From an uncultured Pseudoteredinibacter sp. (GTDB lineage: Bacteria > Pseudomonadota > Gammaproteobacteria > Pseudomonadales > Cellvibrionaceae), in the NCBI RefSeq assembly GCF_947502065.1, contig NZ_CANMYE010000001.1, positions 558,001-622,000 of the forward strand: a DNA stretch of 64,000 nucleotides. The letters are read 5' to 3'. The notes beneath the pieces are model-generated. The model was given only the letters and a program-made list of their open reading frames with translations. It was not told where the DNA came from and made no database searches. Positions 8,722 through 16,875 of the stretch are shown here, piece by piece. A program made the position numbers and the translations under genes. Position 1 is the stretch's first letter, and the number at the start of each line of letters is the position of its first letter.

Positions 8722-9636
8722 ATGAGTGTTGATTTTAGCGGCCGCGTGGCCATTGTAACGGGTGCTGGTAACGGTTTAGGTCGTAGCCATGCTTTAGAAC
8801 TGGCCAAGCGTGGTGCCAAGGTTGTGGTGAATGATCTCGGTGGTGCGCGCGATGGTACAGGTGCATCCAGCGCGGCAGCTGATGAAGTGGTTAAGTTGAT
8901 CACTGATGCTGGTGGTGAGGCCTTTGCTCATGGCGCCAATGTCGCGAAGTTTGATGAAGTGGAAGACATGGTTAAACAAACCATGGAGCTCTGGGGACGA
9001 GTTGATATTTTGATCAATAATGCCGGCATTTTGCGTGATAAATCTTTCAGCAAAATGGAACTGGCTGATTTTCAGTTGGTGATGGATGTTCACGTTATGG
9101 GCACCGTCAACTGTACTAAGGCCGTTTGGGAAATCATGAAAGAGCAGCAATACGGACGTATTGTAATGACCACTTCTTCCAGTGGTCTCTATGGCAACTT
9201 TGGTCAGACCAATTATGGTGCTGCAAAGATGGCTGTGATTGGCTTGATGAATACCTTAGTATTGGAAGGCCAGAAGTACGATATTCGCGTGAATGCACTA
9301 GCGCCAACAGCGGGTACTCGTATGACGGAAGATCTGATGCCAGAAGAAATTTTGGCCATGCTGAAGCCAGAGGCCGTAACAGCCGGTGCAATGACCCTCG
9401 TTACTGATGATGCGCCGAATAAGTTTATTTTGTGCGCTGGTGCAGGTGGATACGCGGCGTCTAAAATCGTTGAGACAGACGGAATCTTCCTGCCTGAATC
9501 CGAGCAGAGCCCTGAGGCGGTATTGGCCCAATGGGATGCTGTAGTGGCTTCTGAAGGTGAGCGTGAGCTAGAAAGTGGCGCGAAGCAAAGTGAGAAGTTC
9601 TTAACTAAGGCTATGCAAGCTTTACAAGGCGCTTAA
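8722..9636 (+). CDS. SDR, (R)-3-hydroxyacyl-CoA dehydrogenase-like (MFE-2 N-terminal type)
   Basis: This 304-residue short-chain dehydrogenase has the cofactor motif TGAGNGLGRSHALELAKRGA and the following VVNDLGG. NNAG lies near residue 100 and the catalytic block is SSSGLYGNFGQTNYGAAKM (Ser, Tyr, Lys). Unlike 250-residue SDRs it has a C-terminal extension of about 60 residues, as in the peroxisomal multifunctional enzyme 2 dehydrogenase domain. The ATG at 8722 follows a GAGGAAGAG ribosome site. It lies 50 bases after the MaoC hydratase and is probably co-transcribed with it. Substrate chain length is unknown; an SDR acting on a sterol or branched acyl chain would look the same. Confidence 0.85.
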   Translation: MSVDFSGRVAIVTGAGNGLGRSHALELAKRGAKVVVNDLGGARDGTGASSAAADEVVKLITDAGGEAFAHGANVAKFDEVEDMVKQTMELWGRVDILINNAGILRDKSFSKMELADFQLVMDVHVMGTVNCTKAVWEIMKEQQYGRIVMTTSSSGLYGNFGQTNYGAAKMAVIGLMNTLVLEGQKYDIRVNALAPTAGTRMTEDLMPEEILAMLKPEAVTAGAMTLVTDDAPNKFILCAGAGGYAASKIVETDGIFLPESEQSPEAVLAQWDAVVASEGERELESGAKQSEKFLTKAMQALQGA

Positions 9637-9648
9637 TCGCACATCTGG

Positions 9649-9694
9649 GCCCCCAAATCGCTCTGTTGTTGGGTGAGTTTGGGGGCTTATTTTC
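9649..9694 (+). terminator. Terminator of the MaoC-SDR unit
   Basis: GCCCCCAAA (9649-9657) pairs with TTTGGGGGC (9678-9686), with a 20-base loop and TTATTTT after it. It sits 13 bases after the SDR stop. Confidence 0.7.
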
Positions 9695-9824
9695 ATATCA
9701 GCAAATCTGCATGTAACCCATCGCAACATTTTCTCGTCTAATCGTAGATAGTGACCATATCGCCGCAGGGTCTATTTAGCCGTGTTATGGTTCTTCTTCT
9801 AAGAAAACGTATTGTGGGGGCAGT

Positions 9825-10424
9825 ATGCAAATAATAGGAAGCTCGGCCGTATCCAAAGATCGGCATTCAAAGATGGCCGTTACGGCTGTTATGACAGTTT
9901 GTGTAGCGACGTCTATTGCGCTTGCCAACGCTGGTGTTAATGATGTCTCCCATACGCCACTCAGCGACAAGTCTAGTTACATCAATTCTAGTTACACCCA
10001 TTCTAGTGACATAGAGCTACAGCAAGCTATCGGCCCCCAGTATTGGCAAAGTGGTTTGGGCTCAGTTGGTCAAGCCTACAGCGAAAAACCCCAATCCTTA
10101 GCGATCATGTCGAACGTATCCAGCTATAGTTTTGCGTTTTCTAGCAGTGCAATCAGCACTGTGATGGATTTTGCCCCCAAGCGCTGTGAAGATCGCCGCT
10201 TGATTCAGTGGCCGGCTCCAGGTTACTGGGATGAGTTGGTGCAAATTAAAGATGCCGCCCGCCACGGTGAATGGCAGCAGGCTTTCAGTCTGTCGTTGGT
10301 GCAGCTGAATCAGTTGGGCGAGCGCAGTACCCAAACGATTAGCCGTATCAGTCTGGCGGTCAATGCGGAGATTCAGTCTTTGCTTGATTATCGTCGTCGT
10401 TTAATGAGTTTATTTGGGCGTTAG
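9825..10424 (+). CDS. Hypothetical protein, 199 aa, one N-terminal hydrophobic segment
   Basis: No family was recognised. A polar N-terminus (MQIIGSSAVSKDRHSK) precedes a hydrophobic stretch, MAVTAVMTVCVATSIALANA. This could be a signal peptide with an AxA-like cleavage site or a membrane anchor. A Ser/Tyr-rich segment (around residues 60-75) follows, then a helical C-terminal half (residues 125-199) with Trp and Gln residues. It may be periplasmic. It stands alone between two terminators. Confidence 0.55.
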   Translation: MQIIGSSAVSKDRHSKMAVTAVMTVCVATSIALANAGVNDVSHTPLSDKSSYINSSYTHSSDIELQQAIGPQYWQSGLGSVGQAYSEKPQSLAIMSNVSSYSFAFSSSAISTVMDFAPKRCEDRRLIQWPAPGYWDELVQIKDAARHGEWQQAFSLSLVQLNQLGERSTQTISRISLAVNAEIQSLLDYRRRLMSLFGR

Positions 10425-10483
10425 TACAAGTCTGTAGGTCATCCAAATGCTCGAGTTTAGGTTTGGGCTTTAGATGGCTAACA

Positions 10484-10515
10484 AAACCTCAGTTGTTTCA
10501 CTGAGGTTTGTTGTG
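10484..10515 (+). terminator. Probable terminator
   Basis: AAACCTCAG (10484-10492) pairs with CTGAGGTTT (10501-10509) around an 8-base loop. A T/G-rich tail follows. It is 60 bases downstream of the hypothetical gene and 110 bases before the hairpin element at 10619. Confidence 0.55.
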
Positions 10516-10618
10516 TTGAAACTTTCCTTCGGAGCTCTATCAAAATTATACATATTGAGTTTGTCCTGACTTCTAGGGAGACCTTTTAGCATAGTTCTTT
10601 ATAGGAATTGCGAAGGTA

Positions 10619-10726
10619 AGACTCTAGCTTGGGGTAGTGATTTGGAGCGACTAGGCTCCTGGATGGAACGGGTGGCTGCATGGATGCAGCGTTGGAGCGG
10701 AAAAGCACTGCCCCAAGCTAGAGTCT
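10619..10726 (+). repeat. Long-hairpin element, family A copy 1 (108 bp)
   Basis: The 21-base arms are 10619-10639 (AGACTCTAGCTTGGGG then TAGTG) and 10706-10726. They pair throughout, with one T-G wobble on this strand. The core holds an inner hairpin GCTGCAT-GG-ATGCAGC (10675-10690) and the blocks ATGGAACGGGTGG and GGAAAAG. Related copies lie at 26828-27059 (same strand) and 62512-62669 (opposite strand). No open reading frame or transposase is associated with it. Confidence 0.8.
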
Positions 10727-10747
10727 GGTCGGAAGCCATTTAATGTA

Positions 10748-10781
10748 AAAAGCCCGATATTGTCGCCAATATCGGGCTTTT
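10748..10781. terminator. Bidirectional terminator before terC
   Basis: AAAAGCCCGATATTG and its exact complement flank a 4-base loop, with T runs on both strands. It serves the terC transcript on the minus strand and anything read through from the left. Confidence 0.8.
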
Positions 10782-10813
10782 AGAATTGGTGGGTTAGCGT
10801 TAATCGCTAATGA

Positions 10814-11599
10814 TCAAGAATGCACACCCTGTTTTTGCGCTTCTAACTTCTTACGATATTTAGATTGAATAATATCGACAATAACCAGCACAGTAACAGA
10901 GAAGTAGAAAGTGGCTTTAGACATCGGCTCTACAGCATGACCAAAGAGTTTAAGGTGGGCTTGATGGCCACCTTCACCCAGTAAAACCACGCCAACAATT
11001 AATAAAATAAACAAGCCCAAGACTTCATATTTACGGTTTTTCTGAATAAATTCCGTGACTCGATCGGCCAGCAAATACATGGCGGCGCCAGACGCTAGAA
11101 TTGCTACGGCCAATACCGCGAAAACATCAGTGATGGCTAGGGCAGAAAGAATAGAGTCAAAGCTGAAAATCAGATTCATAAAAACAATCATGGCCGTGAC
11201 TTTCATGGCCGAGCTTGCACCGCGATCGCTGTGCTCGGTTGCTAAATCATCGATCGACAATAAATGAAAGATCTCTTTGACCGCCGTGTACATAATAAAA
11301 ACACCGCCAAACAAAAAGACGATGGTGGCAAAGTTAAATGAGCCCTCAATTACCCCTGTCCAATTGATATCAAAGAAGGGTTCGGTCAGTGAAGAGATCA
11401 GTTTGATCATCACAAATAGCAGGATTACCCGCAAGGCAACAGCAATGATAATCCCCCAGCGACGCACTGCAGCTTGTTGGGCAGCAGGGGCCCGCTGTGA
11501 TTCGATGGAAATATAGAGCAGGTTGTCAAAGCCTAATACGGCTTGCAAAAAGATGAGTACCGCCAAATTGGCGAAATTTTCGACACTTAAGAGTTCCAT
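10814..11599 (-). CDS. TerC-family integral membrane protein
   Basis: This 261-residue protein has seven to eight predicted membrane helices. It carries the TerC hallmarks QAVLGFDNLLYISIESQ in helix 1 and NLIFSFDSILSALAITD in the middle, each with the conserved acidic pair inside a membrane segment. TerC/Alx/YkoY proteins are linked to manganese export and metal loading of exported proteins. It resembles the shorter YgdQ/YkoY type. It is transcribed alone towards a strong terminator. The ligand is inferred from the family only. Confidence 0.85.
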   Translation of the reverse strand: MELLSVENFANLAVLIFLQAVLGFDNLLYISIESQRAPAAQQAAVRRWGIIIAVALRVILLFVMIKLISSLTEPFFDINWTGVIEGSFNFATIVFLFGGVFIMYTAVKEIFHLLSIDDLATEHSDRGASSAMKVTAMIVFMNLIFSFDSILSALAITDVFAVLAVAILASGAAMYLLADRVTEFIQKNRKYEVLGLFILLIVGVVLLGEGGHQAHLKLFGHAVEPMSKATFYFSVTVLVIVDIIQSKYRKKLEAQKQGVHS

Positions 11600-11766
11600 G
11601 AAAACATCCTGATGTTTTAACTTTTATAGTCGTGATTATTGGTACAGCTTATTGTAGATATCCTAAGCCAAGCTGGCTATACATGGGCTTAACAATCTTA
11701 TCGGTAGGCCTTAAGTAATTGCCTCAGATAGCTGTCTTTAGTCAGGGCGCTTTTCGCAAGAGTGCT

Positions 11767-12246
11767 TTAGCGCACAGTTGCCAGGTACTTGCCAGTATAG
11801 CGTGCGCTGGCACCTGTTTGCTGTTGAGATGAGTTGGCCTGACCGAATATCTCGACATCCACTGTTAACTTGGCGCGGCCCTCTTTTTCGAGTTTACCCG
11901 AGAAGTTCTCTAGGTCTTCCGAAGGCACTTTGGCAATACTATAAAGATCCGCCGTAATGGGGGCATTAAAGCTCTGCTCACTGTGATAGACGACAACCTC
12001 AGAGGGTAGATTAAGCTGGCGGCTAATTAAGGTCACAAGGCTCCAGCCGGAAAGGGTAGCCAGGGTGGCAATGCTGCCACCAAAGGCCGTGTTCTTATCG
12101 TTAAGGTTGGGCGCTAGGGGCAGCTCGGTATAGAGCTCAGCCCCGGCTTCAGGCGCGCAGCTAAATTTACAAAAGCGAAACCCCATATGTTGGCTTAGGG
12201 GAATATCGCGATGAATCTCAGAGTTAAATCCTTCTAGATTTATCAT
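11767..12246 (-). CDS. YiiD C-terminal-type hotdog thioesterase
   Basis: This 159-residue single hotdog domain resembles the thioesterase half of YiiD (FabY): IPLSQHMGFRFCKFS, then LPLAPNLNDKNTAFGGSIATL, with the Asn-rich turn and GGS helix start that form the active site. It probably hydrolyses an acyl thioester, but the acyl group is unknown. There is no acetyltransferase half, unlike full YiiD. The start overlaps the end of the TRIC gene by four bases, which implies translational coupling. Confidence 0.75.
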   Translation of the reverse strand: MINLEGFNSEIHRDIPLSQHMGFRFCKFSCAPEAGAELYTELPLAPNLNDKNTAFGGSIATLATLSGWSLVTLISRQLNLPSEVVVYHSEQSFNAPITADLYSIAKVPSEDLENFSGKLEKEGRAKLTVDVEIFGQANSSQQQTGASARYTGKYLATVR

Positions 12247-12884
12247 TTCTTTTTGAGCCTGTAAGGGTCGCGATCACCAAATACCGGTAAGCCCCAGTGC
12301 CAATAAATGGCGGCCATACGTAAGAAAAATATGATGCTCATTGAAATAGCCGTGGCCAATAGTGGCTCCATGCCTAAAAATTGCAAAGTGATATAGCTGG
12401 CGCTGCCCAAAATGCAAACAGTGGCGTAGAGCTCTTGTTTTAAAATCATCGGGGTATTTTGTACCAGCACATCTCGCAGCATTCCTCCAGCCACGCCAGT
12501 GGCCGTTCCCATGATGACGGCAATTAAATAACTTACCCCCACATCAAGTGCTTTTTGAGTGCCGACGATTACAAAAAATGCTAAGCCTAGGGCATCAGCT
12601 GTTAACAAGACTTTTTTGGGTAGATCACCATAGATTCGTAAAACAATTACCGTAATAGCGGCGGCGGAAGCGATGGTATAAAACACGCTATTATCCTGAA
12701 TCCAAAATACTGGCACATCCAATAGGATGTCTCTAATGGTGCCGCCGCCAATAGCCGTTAGTGAAGCTAGGACTAAAACACCAAAACCGTCGAGCTGTTT
12801 TCGGTGTGCTAATAGAGTACCTGAGGCTGCAAATACGGCAATGCCTAAAAAGTCGAAGATGGCAAACCATAGTTGGTTGGTCAT
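12243..12884 (-). CDS. TRIC/UPF0126 membrane protein (YadS/YicG-like)
   Basis: This 213-residue protein has seven predicted helices in two repeats. Each repeat carries the glycine-rich motif of prokaryotic TRIC channels: LTAIGGGTIRDILLD around residue 45 and GTATGVAGGMLRDVLV around residue 125. The family forms trimeric cation channels, although E. coli homologues have also been linked to glycine transport. It leads a two-gene unit with the thioesterase; no functional link between the two is evident. Confidence 0.85.
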   Translation of the reverse strand: MTNQLWFAIFDFLGIAVFAASGTLLAHRKQLDGFGVLVLASLTAIGGGTIRDILLDVPVFWIQDNSVFYTIASAAAITVIVLRIYGDLPKKVLLTADALGLAFFVIVGTQKALDVGVSYLIAVIMGTATGVAGGMLRDVLVQNTPMILKQELYATVCILGSASYITLQFLGMEPLLATAISMSIIFFLRMAAIYWHWGLPVFGDRDPYRLKKK

Positions 12885-12934
12885 TTGTTTTGCATCTCTT
12901 TAAATTACACTTTCGATTTATATTCTAATCGTTT

Positions 12935-13810
12935 TTAAGATTCTAATAATTCTTTGAGTTCCAGCAACTTGCTTTGTACTTCTTTGGCGTTTTCTCGCCT
13001 TAAGGCTAGGCGTGTTGTGTGTTTCGCCATGTCTTGGTAAAGCTCCGCCAGATCGTCGTCATTATTTTGCAGAGCTTGCAGTTGTGCAATGACAAAATCG
13101 GCATCACCACGTGCAATTGGCCCAGTTAAAGCACTGGCTGGTCCCTGCTCTCGGATGTTGGATAAGCTGCCCTCGATTAGGGGCTTTAGCAAATTAGCGG
13201 CGAGCTTATTGTCGATACCAGCTGCCGAGAAGGCCTGGTAGCTAGCATCTAATAATGGCGCCAAATAGTTGCAAGCGATAACCGAAGCTGAATGGTACAG
13301 CCATTTATTGCCGGAAATGGCGAAGCAGTTTGCTCCAATTGTTTCAAAGGCAGAAATAAGTATTTCAAGTGCCTCTTCGTCACCCTCATAAGCGCAATAG
13401 CTGCCGGCAAACCCCAAAACTGACTGGCTGGGTTTTGCAAAACTATGAAGAGGATGAATGCTGGCGGTATAAGCGCCAGCTTTTTTTAGACTATGTAATG
13501 TACTGCTGTCGAGGGCACCGCTGCAATGAAATACGATATCACCCGCTCGGATAATTGGCAGCAAGTCTTGGCAGGCTTGCTCAAAGGCACTGTCGGGGGT
13601 GGCAATTAGCCAGAACTCAGACGATTGAAGTTCGCCTAATGAAGCTGCGCATTGCGCTTGTGAAAGCCCGATAAATTCTTTCGCTTCTTGGCGTGAGAGT
13701 TTTTGGCGAGAGTATATCTGTTTTATTTCAAAACACTTTTTGTCTTGCAATAGCTTCGCTAAGGTTTGCCCTAGGCGACCGGCACCAAAAATAGATAGGG
13801 AAGAGGGCAT
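12935..13810 (-). CDS. Rossmann/DUF2520 NAD(P)-binding protein
   Basis: This protein of about 291 residues has an N-terminal Rossmann motif, LSIFGAGRLGQTLAKLL. The middle resembles the ProC/6-phosphogluconate dehydrogenase fold (STLHSLKKAGAYTASIHPLH). A helical C-terminal domain (residues about 150-290) matches DUF2520. Members are putative reductases of unknown substrate. Two in-frame starts exist. The ATG at 13810 (MPSSLSIFGAG) is preferred over 13825 because it places the nucleotide-binding strand close to the N-terminus as in relatives. It lies downstream of the CBS gene on the same strand. Confidence 0.7.
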   Translation of the reverse strand: MPSSLSIFGAGRLGQTLAKLLQDKKCFEIKQIYSRQKLSRQEAKEFIGLSQAQCAASLGELQSSEFWLIATPDSAFEQACQDLLPIIRAGDIVFHCSGALDSSTLHSLKKAGAYTASIHPLHSFAKPSQSVLGFAGSYCAYEGDEEALEILISAFETIGANCFAISGNKWLYHSASVIACNYLAPLLDASYQAFSAAGIDNKLAANLLKPLIEGSLSNIREQGPASALTGPIARGDADFVIAQLQALQNNDDDLAELYQDMAKHTTRLALRRENAKEVQSKLLELKELLES

Positions 13811-13915
13811 AACTGGAAGTCTCATAGCTTGGCGTTAAAATGCCATTATAAGGCTCCCAGTGCTTATCGTCAGCCCGCAACTGCAGGCTTAGTGATTTCG
13901 CTAAGTGGTAAAGGG

Positions 13916-14320
13916 TTAATCGTTTTCAAGCAATGCTTGCAATACATGCTTGCGGCTAATTAAGCCGACCAGTTTTCCATCGCGTACAACCGGATAATTT
14001 TTGGGTTTATTGCTCATCATTGCTTCGGCGAGTTCGATAATACTGCTATGGGGATCTACGGTAACCGGGTCATTAAACATAACACTGGTCACCTTGTCTG
14101 GGGCTTCGTGATAAAAAGACCCGTTAAGCATGTCCTTCATACAATCGTGTTCGGAGACAAAGCCGACAACATTTTGTTGCTCATCAACAACTGGTGCCCC
14201 TAAAACACCTGCTGTGAGTAAGCTGTCGACAGCTTCTCGTATGTTGGCAGTGTGGGGGATCGCATGTGGGTCGTGATCCATAAAATCAGCAATGGTTAAG
14301 CTTTTAACGGCCAGTTCCAT
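13916..14320 (-). CDS. Two-CBS-domain protein
   Basis: From the ATG at 14320 (AAGGAG at about 7 bases) this is a 134-residue protein made of two CBS motifs: residues about 15-70 (VDSLLTAGVLGAPVVDEQQN) and 80-134 (AEAMMSNKPKNYPVVRDGKL). Such stand-alone pairs bind adenine nucleotides and act as energy or ligand sensors. The partner protein is unknown. The longer frame starting at 14365 adds 15 residues with no ribosome site. Confidence 0.8.
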   Translation of the reverse strand: MELAVKSLTIADFMDHDPHAIPHTANIREAVDSLLTAGVLGAPVVDEQQNVVGFVSEHDCMKDMLNGSFYHEAPDKVTSVMFNDPVTVDPHSSIIELAEAMMSNKPKNYPVVRDGKLVGLISRKHVLQALLEND

Positions 14321-14447
14321 AATCAGCTCCTTGTGCAGCAATGGTAATGCCTCTGCCATTCTCAATGGTATAGGGCTAAGTTCATATTAGCCCTGGCTGC
14401 ATGCTTCGACAAGTTGATATTAGCGAATGCTGATATAGGTCAAGATT

Positions 14448-15212
14448 TTAGGATTCACCCTGGCAAATATCACGATACCGTGAAACCACATGGCTCATCC
14501 CCATGGTCAATGACTCTATAGTTAAACCATGGCCGATAGAAACCTCTTGCAGGCCAGGGACCGTGCAGTATTTTGCTAGGTTTTGTAAATTAAGATCATG
14601 GCCGGCGTTGATTCCCAGTCCAATTTCTCGAGCGGTAATGGCTGCTTGGCAATGTGCCTGGAAGATACCCTCTAACTCAGCGCTCTGTTCTTTAAAAGCC
14701 CATGCATAAGGGCCGGTATAAAGTTCGATACGATCAGCCCCAACTTGTTTTGCCAGTTTGATCTGCTCTACATCTGGGTCCATAAAGAGGCTTACTCGGA
14801 TCCCTAAGCTTTTAAGCTTGGCGATAATTGGCGCGAGTTTGTCACCACTTTGGCGTAAGTCGAAGCCATGATCGGAGGTTAATTGATCGTTGCTATCTGG
14901 CACCAAGGTGCACTGATCGGGCAGCTGTTGCTCAACCAAAGCGATAAAGCCTGGATAATCGCCGAGATCTTCTGCAAAAGGATTACCTTCGATATTAAAT
15001 TCAATATCATCGATATCGCGTACTAGCGCACCCAAGCGTTTTACATCATCTGGGCGAATATGGCGTTGATCAGGCCTTGGATGAACAGTAAGGCCATCGG
15101 CACCATTTGCTAGGCAGATTTTTCCAAACTCTACTGGGTCTGGGTAATTACCCTCTCTGGAGTTTCTTAATAGGGCAATTTTATTTAAGTTTACGCTCAG
15201 TGCTACGGCCAT
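14448..15212 (-). CDS. pdxJ: Pyridoxine 5'-phosphate synthase
   Basis: PdxJ condenses 1-deoxyxylulose 5-phosphate with 3-amino-1-phosphohydroxyacetone to pyridoxine 5'-phosphate, the last ring-forming step of DXP-dependent vitamin B6 synthesis. The 254 residues match the usual TIM-barrel length. The signature blocks are SVNLNKIALLRNSR, GADGLTVHPRPDQRHI, EFNIEGNP, LVPDSNDQLTSDHG, RVSLFMDPD, ELYTGPYA and GINAGHDLNLQN. It is not next to recO or acpS, the common neighbours elsewhere. It is transcribed towards the CBS gene. Confidence 0.95.
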   Translation of the reverse strand: MAVALSVNLNKIALLRNSREGNYPDPVEFGKICLANGADGLTVHPRPDQRHIRPDDVKRLGALVRDIDDIEFNIEGNPFAEDLGDYPGFIALVEQQLPDQCTLVPDSNDQLTSDHGFDLRQSGDKLAPIIAKLKSLGIRVSLFMDPDVEQIKLAKQVGADRIELYTGPYAWAFKEQSAELEGIFQAHCQAAITAREIGLGINAGHDLNLQNLAKYCTVPGLQEVSIGHGLTIESLTMGMSHVVSRYRDICQGES

Positions 15213-15687
15213 ATGGGGAATTCTCGATCGCTACGGCTAGTTGGGCTGCTAAGTTAAAGTTACTTTTAGTTTGCGCTTGCGCAAACCAATGGGTTTAAGT
15301 CGCTCAGTTAGTCAGCTTAGCTATGGGTTTGAAAAAGAAAATTATGCGCTTCTAAACCCGCTCTAGCAAGCTTCTATCAAGCGTCTGATTGGCGCATAGT
15401 TACCTCCTATCAGCTATTATGAATAAATTTACTAATCATTGATTAGCCATATTTTTGTCTCTGTTAAGCCGAGGTTGGGATTTCCTGCGTAAAATTGCTC
15501 TCGATCTCTCTTGGAATGGTTATCGAGTAGTAACTCATAGCAGGGGTTTTGGATAGGCTTAAGGCGAAATATTAAAGCCCAATAGTCAGTAATGGAGCTA
15601 ATGGATTAATATTCCATTGAAAAAGGGGCAGTTTTGCCGCTTTGAAAACGAGTATGCGCACTTTTAACGGCGCATAAAAAGGTATCT
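15213..15687. other. Intergenic region between pdxJ and xerD
   Basis: This 475-base divergent region has no credible gene. It holds an 18-base inverted repeat, GTTTGCGC-TT-GCGCAAAC (15269-15286), 57 bases upstream of pdxJ, which may be an operator. The rest is moderately A/T-rich and would contain both promoters. Confidence 0.5.
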
Positions 15688-16653
15688 ATGCCTACAGCAA
15701 GCCCGAATAAAACGCACAGCAATGCTAAAAACACTAGAATTGATGTGAGCCTATTGCCCAGCAAGCTTCAGCAGCAAGTTGAGTCGTATCTGGATGCGAC
15801 TTGGATGGAAAAAGGTCTGAGTGAGAATAGTTTAAGTTCATACCGTCGAGATTTGTTCAGCTTTTGCGCTTGGCTTCATCATGAAAAAGGCAGGGATGAT
15901 TTATTAGGGGTGAATGCTGAGTGGATTCAGCGGCATTTGGCTTGGCGCCTTGAGCAAGGACTCAGTGCTCGCTCAACCGCTCGCTTTATGTCCTGTTTAC
16001 GTGGTTTTTATAATTTACAGCAGCGCGAAAACCGGCTGGCCGAAAATCCAGCGGCCTTGATTGAAAATCCTAAATTACCTAAGGGTTTGCCTAAATCTTT
16101 AAGCGAAGAAGACGTCGATCATTTATTGGCGGCGCCGGATGTAGAGGACGCCGTAGGGCTTCGCGATAGGGCAATGTTAGAGCTGCTATACGCATGTGGA
16201 TTACGGGTCAGTGAGCTGGTTGGTTTGAGCGAATCCCAAGTGAATTTGCGACAAGGCGTTATTCGTGTGTTCGGTAAAGGCAGTAAAGAGCGATTAGTCC
16301 CTATGGGTGACGCCGCTATACATTGGCTGCAGCAGTATTTGTCAAAAGGGCGGGGCGCTTTATTGAAGGGCCCTAGTGATGTAATGTTCCCTAGCAATCG
16401 TGGCCAGCAAATGACGCGCCAAACCTTTTGGCACAGAATTAAACATTGGGCCAAGGTGGCTGGGATTGAAAAGCCTTTATCACCTCATACGGTACGTCAT
16501 GCCTTTGCTACCCATTTATTAAATAATGGTGCCGATTTAAGAGTTGTGCAGCTTTTGCTTGGGCATAGCGATCTTTCGACAACACAGATCTATACCCATA
16601 TTGCCAAGGAGCGTATGAAGACACTGCATGAGAAGCATCACCCTCGCGCATAA
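15688..16653 (+). CDS. xerD: Site-specific tyrosine recombinase XerD
   Basis: XerD, with XerC and FtsK, resolves chromosome dimers at dif. The protein has the SAM-like core-binding domain (residues about 27-120) and the catalytic domain. All six catalytic residues are present: R173 (ACGLRVSELVGL), K197 (FGKGSKERLVP), H267 and R270 (SPHTVRHAF), H293 (LLGHSDLSTTQ) and Y302. At 321 residues it is about 20 longer than usual. The extra length is a polar N-terminal tail that may reflect an over-long start, since no strong ribosome site distinguishes the ATGs. Location just before dsbC, hom and thrC is the standard order in many Gammaproteobacteria, and supports XerD over XerC. Confidence 0.93.
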   Translation: MPTASPNKTHSNAKNTRIDVSLLPSKLQQQVESYLDATWMEKGLSENSLSSYRRDLFSFCAWLHHEKGRDDLLGVNAEWIQRHLAWRLEQGLSARSTARFMSCLRGFYNLQQRENRLAENPAALIENPKLPKGLPKSLSEEDVDHLLAAPDVEDAVGLRDRAMLELLYACGLRVSELVGLSESQVNLRQGVIRVFGKGSKERLVPMGDAAIHWLQQYLSKGRGALLKGPSDVMFPSNRGQQMTRQTFWHRIKHWAKVAGIEKPLSPHTVRHAFATHLLNNGADLRVVQLLLGHSDLSTTQIYTHIAKERMKTLHEKHHPRA

Positions 16654-16779
16654 AAAGAAACCATTCTTAAAAGCAATCAAAGGGAACCTTCGAACGTTTA
16701 GAATGTTAATAGTCCTTAAGAAGCTTAAAGGACCGCTAAACTTTGCTCTTACGTGAAAGATTTGTGAGATTAGCGGGGG

Positions 16780-16785
16780 TATAAT
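16780..16785 (+). promoter_or_regulatory. Candidate -10 box for dsbC
   Basis: TATAAT is embedded in GCGGGGGTATAATGCCCGCC. This is a perfect -10 hexamer about 90 bases before dsbC, but no good -35 lies at the right spacing. Confidence 0.35.
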
Positions 16786-16875
16786 GCCCGCCAATGTAAA
16801 TTAGAGACTTATCCTTGGTTGGAAGCCGTGAAGCCCACAAAGAGCTTGGATAAGGTGATGGATTAACCAGTAAAA

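Noticed and set aside
10619..10726. Integron attC site or CRISPR repeat as explanation of the hairpin elements
   Set aside because: No GTTRRRY/RYYYAAC core sites, integrase, gene cassettes, regular spacers or cas genes are present.
15269..15286. XerCD dif site near xerD
   Set aside because: The inverted repeat GTTTGCGC-TT-GCGCAAAC has neither the 11-6-11 layout nor the typical TTATGTTAA arm.
16682..16710. GGGAACCTT resembling a sigma-E -35 upstream of dsbC; a similar GGGAACCT occurs near 57131
   Set aside because: No matching -10 (TCTGA or TCAAA-like) at 15-17 bases in either case.
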